Below, piece after piece: positions 4,317-7,939 of a DNA stretch of 7,939 bases. The translations under genes were made by a program, and so were the position numbers. The notes beneath the pieces were generated by a model. The model had not been told where the DNA came from and did no database searches. It was given only the letters and a program-made list of their open reading frames with translations. This DNA is from Ruminococcus sp. (GTDB lineage Bacteria; Bacillota; Clostridia; Oscillospirales; Acutalibacteraceae). Location: positions 1 to 7,939 of the forward strand of contig JAFVVB010000126.1 in NCBI GenBank assembly GCA_017502425.1, written 5' to 3'. The first letter of the stretch is position 1. Each line of letters opens with the position of its first letter.

Positions 4317-7028
4317 ATGAAAATCTGGCGTAAAGAAAGCACTAAACCTATAAAAGATGAGAAAAAAGAAGAAGCAGTCGAAGAAGAATTCACCGACATC
4401 AGCCAGGCATCAACCCCAAAACCAAACAGCAATAAAAGCGATAAAATGGAGGAAATATACTCCACTAAAGATAAGCAGGTAAAATACAAGCGTCTTACTC
4501 CGCTCGAAGCAGAAGAAGCTGCTAAACGCACACGCTCTGCTAAAGAAAAATTAGCATCGGGTAAAGCGGAAATAGCGCTTGATACTCCTGAAATTGACAG
4601 CGCGGTAGTTGAGCTTACTTCTGAATTTGAAGAAGGCACTGTCATCGCTGACGATATCGTAGAAGATGCCACACCACTTGCACGATACGTAAGTATTGAG
4701 GATATCGACGATATAGATATCGACTTAGGCCCGCTTGCTGCTATCAAAAAATACGAGCAGCAGGTAAACTCCACCACACGCCAGACCGAACGTCAGAAAC
4801 CTAAACTCCCAAAAGGTGATTTTGAGCGTATATTCGGTAAGCCTAAGCTTGATACAAGTGGCGAACGAATCGTCACTAAAATTCCTACATATCAGCACGA
4901 AAGCAAGATTAATAAAATCGTGCTCAAAGCAGGTCGTTTCAGCGACGTAGTCGAAAGCGAGTACGATGAGTATTTAAAATCAAACGACCCTATCATCTCT
5001 ACTAAAGCAGATAGTATCAACAGAAGCATCGATTTCAGACAGTCTTTGCTATACACACTAAGCCAGCGTGCTACCCATAAAAACGCTGAAGACAAAAAGT
5101 CAAGCGAAAAATCCGCTAAACCTACGAAACCAGTCAAAGAAAAAGCTACAAAGAATGAGAAGGAAGCTTTTGAAGAAGAGGCAGTAGTAAAGAAGAAACC
5201 TAAAAATAAAATAAAGAAATTCTTCAGAATTTTAGGAAAACTTATTTTTACTAAAAAAGTTTCTACACACCAGCCTAATGATGACTCCCAGCCTTCTATG
5301 CCTGACTATAAAAAGCATCAGGATGCTCACGAGGTTTCAATCGAGCTAAATGGCAACTATAAAATGCTGCTTTTTAAAACCATTTTGCTTTCCCTTGTTT
5401 TTTTAGCATCGCTCACATTAACTGTGATGGAAAGCATCATGGGTAAAAATATATTCATGGGCGTTCCGTTTTCTCCTTTGATTTACTGTGTGGCTAACCT
5501 GCTGATGCTTATATTCTCCGGATTTATGTGTCGTCAGTTTATCATAGGCGGACTGAAACCGCTTAAAAACATAAAAGGTAACAGCGACACCGCTGTGGCA
5601 TGTGCAATGATTGCGTGCACTATTCAGCAGTTGACTGCTCTTTTCTTCTCGGATAAGTTCTTAGGAGATAAAATGCATCTGTACACTACCATCGTACTGT
5701 TTGCGCTCACACTCAACTTAATGGGCAGAACTTTCATGGTATCCAGAATCAGATCGAATTTTAAATTCATCACATCTAAATCTCCTGCTTACTGCGGTGA
5801 GATTTATAAAGACGAAGACGCTGCCAGAAAAATGCTCGGCGGTACTATGGCGTCACGCTCATATATCGCATATCAGCATCCTACTAATTTCTTAAGCGAT
5901 TTTCTTAAAATTTCATATGCTCCCGACCCTAGCGAAGAGTTGGCGGGAAAATTCGCTCCTATTACTGTCATTTGCAGTTTAGCAGTAAGCATAATTTACG
6001 GCATCATTTTCAAAACTGTTTTAGGTGCGCTGACAGCCTTGGTTATCATGTGCTGTATCAGCATACCGCTGTGTGCGCTTCTAGCGGGAAACATCCCGAT
6101 GAAGATGATGTGTAAAAACGCGTTGAAAGAAAACGCTATGATAAGTGGTTACCCATCAGTCAAGCAATTCAGCGAATCAAGTGCGGTTATGGTCAGCGCT
6201 ATGGACCTTTATCCAAAAGGCTGTGTAAAACTATGCACATCGAAAAACTACGTTGAATTCAGAGTTGAAGAATCACTTTTATACGCCGCTACTGTATTAA
6301 AAGAATCCCAGTCTCCGCTTTGCTACACATTTGAGAAATTACTCAAAAAATACGCTCATACCTTACCTGATGTTGAGAGTATTATGTACGAGGACAAGCT
6401 CGGTCTGGTCGCATGGGTCAACGGAGAAAGAGTGCTTATCGGTAACCGTGCACTATTAGACAGATACCATGTATTCGTTGAAGATACTTCTATCGAAGCT
6501 AAATATAAAAACACTAACAAAGACATTACATACATTGCTTGCTCAGGTCAGCTTATTTCCGTTATTGTCACTAAATACTCTCCTAGCAAGAAAATGAAAG
6601 ACAAGCTCTATAAAGCCGAGTCAAACGGACTGAATATTCTCGTCACAACAACCGACAGCAACATTACCCAGGACAAGGTTGCCGAGGATTACGAGCTATA
6701 CTATCGTTGTGTCAAGGTACTCGGCACTGGTTTTGCAAACGACTGCGTAAGCGCAAGAAAGCGCAAGGAAGAAACCTCTCGTGCGTTTCTTGCTACACGT
6801 GGTAAAACCTACTCTTTGATACACGCAGTAACGGGTTGTATCACTACTAAGAATAATATGACCATCGGACTTATTATTCAGATTTTCGGTCTCATACTCG
6901 GAGTGCTTTTAGGCGCTACTATGATACTATATGCTACGGTTTCCATACTGGGTGTTCTGGAAATGCTTTTATACATGCTTTTCTGGGGAGCAGCCACTAT
7001 CGCCGTACAGCTTATTAAACGATCGTAA
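4317..7028 (+). CDS. P1B-type ATPase-like membrane protein lacking catalytic motifs (probable pseudo-ATPase)
   Basis: This 903-residue protein starts at ATG 4317 behind AGGAG (4304-4308). Residues 1-345 are charged and Lys/Glu-rich. Eight membrane helices follow: about 351-371, 385-409, 424-446, 455-473, 547-568, 569-592, 849-870 and 874-899. The loops fall where a heavy-metal P-type ATPase has its A domain (474-546, shorter than usual) and P/N domains (593-845). Family-like segments include GGLKPLKNIKGNSDTAVA (411-428), IPLCALLAGNIP (583-594) where CPC normally lies, LKESQSPL (661-668, compare SEHPL), NGERVLIGNRALL (702-714) and ILVTTTDSN (774-782). DKTGTLT aligns with S627-A-M-D-L-Y-P633, so the phosphorylated Asp is Ser. 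No TGE or GDGxND is found. The frame is intact, arguing for selection without ATP-driven transport. Genes on both sides are close, suggesting one transcript with rlmB and rpe. The P-type relation is my alignment by eye. Confidence 0.8.
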   Translation: MKIWRKESTKPIKDEKKEEAVEEEFTDISQASTPKPNSNKSDKMEEIYSTKDKQVKYKRLTPLEAEEAAKRTRSAKEKLASGKAEIALDTPEIDSAVVELTSEFEEGTVIADDIVEDATPLARYVSIEDIDDIDIDLGPLAAIKKYEQQVNSTTRQTERQKPKLPKGDFERIFGKPKLDTSGERIVTKIPTYQHESKINKIVLKAGRFSDVVESEYDEYLKSNDPIISTKADSINRSIDFRQSLLYTLSQRATHKNAEDKKSSEKSAKPTKPVKEKATKNEKEAFEEEAVVKKKPKNKIKKFFRILGKLIFTKKVSTHQPNDDSQPSMPDYKKHQDAHEVSIELNGNYKMLLFKTILLSLVFLASLTLTVMESIMGKNIFMGVPFSPLIYCVANLLMLIFSGFMCRQFIIGGLKPLKNIKGNSDTAVACAMIACTIQQLTALFFSDKFLGDKMHLYTTIVLFALTLNLMGRTFMVSRIRSNFKFITSKSPAYCGEIYKDEDAARKMLGGTMASRSYIAYQHPTNFLSDFLKISYAPDPSEELAGKFAPITVICSLAVSIIYGIIFKTVLGALTALVIMCCISIPLCALLAGNIPMKMMCKNALKENAMISGYPSVKQFSESSAVMVSAMDLYPKGCVKLCTSKNYVEFRVEESLLYAATVLKESQSPLCYTFEKLLKKYAHTLPDVESIMYEDKLGLVAWVNGERVLIGNRALLDRYHVFVEDTSIEAKYKNTNKDITYIACSGQLISVIVTKYSPSKKMKDKLYKAESNGLNILVTTTDSNITQDKVAEDYELYYRCVKVLGTGFANDCVSARKRKEETSRAFLATRGKTYSLIHAVTGCITTKNNMTIGLIIQIFGLILGVLLGATMILYATVSILGVLEMLLYMLFWGAATIAVQLIKRS

Positions 7029-7043
7029 AGAAAGGACTTTACT

Positions 7044-7694
7044 ATGCAGATTGCCCCTTCCCTACTCTCATGTGATTTTTCAAAATTCGGCGCTGAAATA
7101 GAGCGCATGGATAAAGCAGGTGCCGATATGATGCACCTTGATGTTATGGACGCTCATTTCGTACCTAACCTCACATTCGGTGCTCCTGTCATCAAAAAGC
7201 TTCGCAAATACACCGATAAACCTTTTGATGTTCATTTGATGATTTCAGAGCCACACAGATACATCGACGATTTCTGTGATGCAGGTGCCGATATCATTTC
7301 GTTCCACACCGAATCCGACTCAGACATCGAAGAAACCATCAGTAAAATTGAAAGCAAAGGCGTAAAGCCTGCACTTGCTATCAAACCGAACACTCCTGCT
7401 GAGGTTGTTTTTCCTTATCTTGATCGACTTTACATGGTTCTTGTCATGACGGTTGAACCTGGTTTTGGCGGTCAAAGCTTCATGGCTGATATGATGGAAA
7501 AGGTTGAAATCATCAAGGAAAAAGCTAAGGAGCAAAACCTTGACTTACTCATTCAGGTAGATGGCGGTATTGCTAAAGACACTATCGCAACCGCAGCTAA
7601 AGCAGGCGTTGATATCTGTGTTGCAGGCACAGCAGTATTCAAACCTGATGACGCTAAAGAAGCTATCGAAAAGTTAAAAGCTTTATGTAAATAA
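7044..7694 (+). CDS. rpe: Ribulose-phosphate 3-epimerase
   Basis: This 216-residue TIM-barrel enzyme interconverts D-ribulose 5-phosphate and D-xylulose 5-phosphate in the pentose phosphate pathway. It opens with MQIAPSLLSCDF, the usual family start. Metal ligands and catalytic residues can be placed: H31 and D33 in HLDVMD (31-36), with FVPN at 39-42; H64 in FDVHLM (61-66); and D173 in QVDGGI (171-176). The flexible loop MTVEPGFGGQSF lies at 135-146, and the phosphate-binding end AGTAVF at 194-199. Length and motifs are fully normal. The ribosome site AAAGGA (7031-7036) is seven bases before ATG 7044, and the gap to the preceding stop codon is only 15 bases, so rpe is translated from the same message as the pseudo-ATPase gene. 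In other Firmicutes rpe often follows prkC and rsgA; that arrangement is not seen here. Confidence 0.96.
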   Translation: MQIAPSLLSCDFSKFGAEIERMDKAGADMMHLDVMDAHFVPNLTFGAPVIKKLRKYTDKPFDVHLMISEPHRYIDDFCDAGADIISFHTESDSDIEETISKIESKGVKPALAIKPNTPAEVVFPYLDRLYMVLVMTVEPGFGGQSFMADMMEKVEIIKEKAKEQNLDLLIQVDGGIAKDTIATAAKAGVDICVAGTAVFKPDDAKEAIEKLKALCK

Positions 7695-7704
7695 ATAAAT
7701 AAAC

Positions 7705-7738
7705 AAACGGCTTAGCGATGTGCTAAGCCGTTTTCTTT
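7705..7738 (+). terminator. Terminator of rpe, probably bidirectional
   Basis: AAACGGCTTAGC (7705-7716) and GCTAAGCCGTTT (7722-7733) form a 12-bp stem with a 5-base loop. TTTTCTTTTT follows on the plus strand. On the minus strand the stem is followed by TATTTATTTATT-type sequence. It lies between two converging genes, so it probably ends both rpe and the spoVAD-like transcript. Confidence 0.92.
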
Positions 7739-7747
7739 TTGTATACA

Positions 7748-7939
7748 TCAGCTGACAATATTAACAAGATGGGCAATACACGGAATAGACTGCTTTTGCT
7801 GTACCGAAGTAGGACTCAAAAGTGCGCCCGTAGCCATAACAAGGATATTATTGAGCTTCTTATCCGCTACTTTTCTCAGTATGTGCCCACACAGCACACT
7901 ACCACAACATCCGCACCCAGAGCCTCCCGAATGCACGTC
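7748..7939 (-). CDS. spoVAD: Stage V sporulation protein AD, C-terminal 63 residues (runs off right edge)
   Basis: The minus-strand frame enters at the window edge and ends at TGA 7750-7748, so only the C-terminus is present. It reads DVHSGGSGCGCCGS, then ILRKVADKKLNNILVMATG, then GALLSPTSVQQKQSIPC and IAHLVNI before the stop. The Gly/Cys-rich GGSGCGC block and the GALLSP-QQ-SIPCIAH block are hallmarks of the SpoVAD C-terminus, a thiolase-fold protein. SpoVAD acts with SpoVAC and other SpoVA proteins in moving dipicolinic acid into the forespore and out at germination, and binds dipicolinic acid in Bacillus. The upstream part and the partner genes lie outside the window. The GTG at 7936-7934 is an internal valine codon, not a start. 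The gene marks the host as a spore-former or a close relative of one. Confidence 0.92.
   Translation of the reverse strand, partial: DVHSGGSGCGCCGSVLCGHILRKVADKKLNNILVMATGALLSPTSVQQKQSIPCIAHLVNIVS

Noticed and set aside
4312..4320. ATG-AAA-TGA two-codon mini-frame overlapping the start of the 903-residue gene
   Set aside because: A start-stop could in principle act in translation control, but AGGAG at 4304-4308 is only three bases from this ATG and ideally spaced for ATG 4317; probably chance.
4298..4777. Minus-strand open frame of 159 residues, Ser-rich
   Set aside because: It is the antisense shadow of the Lys/Glu-rich N-terminal region of the 903-residue protein, without a recognisable domain or ribosome site.
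4317..7028. Calling the 903-residue gene a pseudogene because catalytic motifs are missing
   Set aside because: The frame has no stop or frameshift over 2.7 kb, a good ribosome site, full eight-helix layout and tight coupling to rpe, which fit a functioning protein better than decay.
7748..7936. Separate 62-residue gene starting at GTG 7936
   Set aside because: The frame stays open to the window edge and the sequence matches the C-terminus of SpoVAD, where this GTG is an internal valine.

Overview
The window reads as chromosomal DNA from a low-GC, spore-forming member of the Firmicutes, most likely class Clostridia and perhaps near Ruminococcus/Oscillospiraceae. The evidence is AT-rich intergenic DNA, strong AGGAGG-type ribosome binding sites, a T-box leader, Rho-independent terminators and the C-terminal end of a SpoVAD-like sporulation protein at the right edge. 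The genus is inference; no marker gene fixes it. No tRNA, rRNA, CRISPR array, insertion sequence or phage gene was seen.

Layout. At 1-526 the minus strand carries a complete T-box leader (promoter, stem I, T-box motif, competing antiterminator and terminator). It sits in front of an XRE-type helix-turn-helix regulator that runs off the left edge. Diverging from it, 654-2130 holds a two-gene plus-strand operon: a single-pass membrane protein with 24 cysteines in its C-terminal half, then a PAP2-family membrane phosphatase, closed by a terminator. A gene-free AT-rich stretch at about 2161-2510 carries a large inverted repeat built from DnaA-box-like elements, plus a promoter-like sequence with no obvious gene behind it. 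Two small membrane-protein genes follow: an 87-residue tail-anchored-type protein and a DUF6512-like multi-pass protein whose Shine-Dalgarno lies inside a hairpin.

From 3504 to 7694 come three plus-strand genes: rlmB (23S rRNA 2'-O-methyltransferase, own promoter), a 903-residue protein, and rpe (ribulose-phosphate 3-epimerase). They are closely spaced and probably transcribed together. A hairpin terminator after rpe appears to serve both rpe and the converging spoVAD end.

The most notable object is the 903-residue protein at 4317-7028. It has the eight-helix layout and cytoplasmic loop order of a P1B-type (heavy-metal) P-type ATPase, with recognisable remnants of the N domain. The phosphorylation motif DKTGTLT, the TGE motif and the GDGxND motif are all missing or replaced, and a charged region of about 345 residues precedes the membrane part. 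It looks like an intact pseudo-ATPase rather than a decayed gene. Second in interest are the DnaA-box-like inverted repeat, which lies away from any visible replication gene, and the use of a T-box, possibly isoleucine-type, in front of a regulator rather than an aminoacyl-tRNA synthetase.
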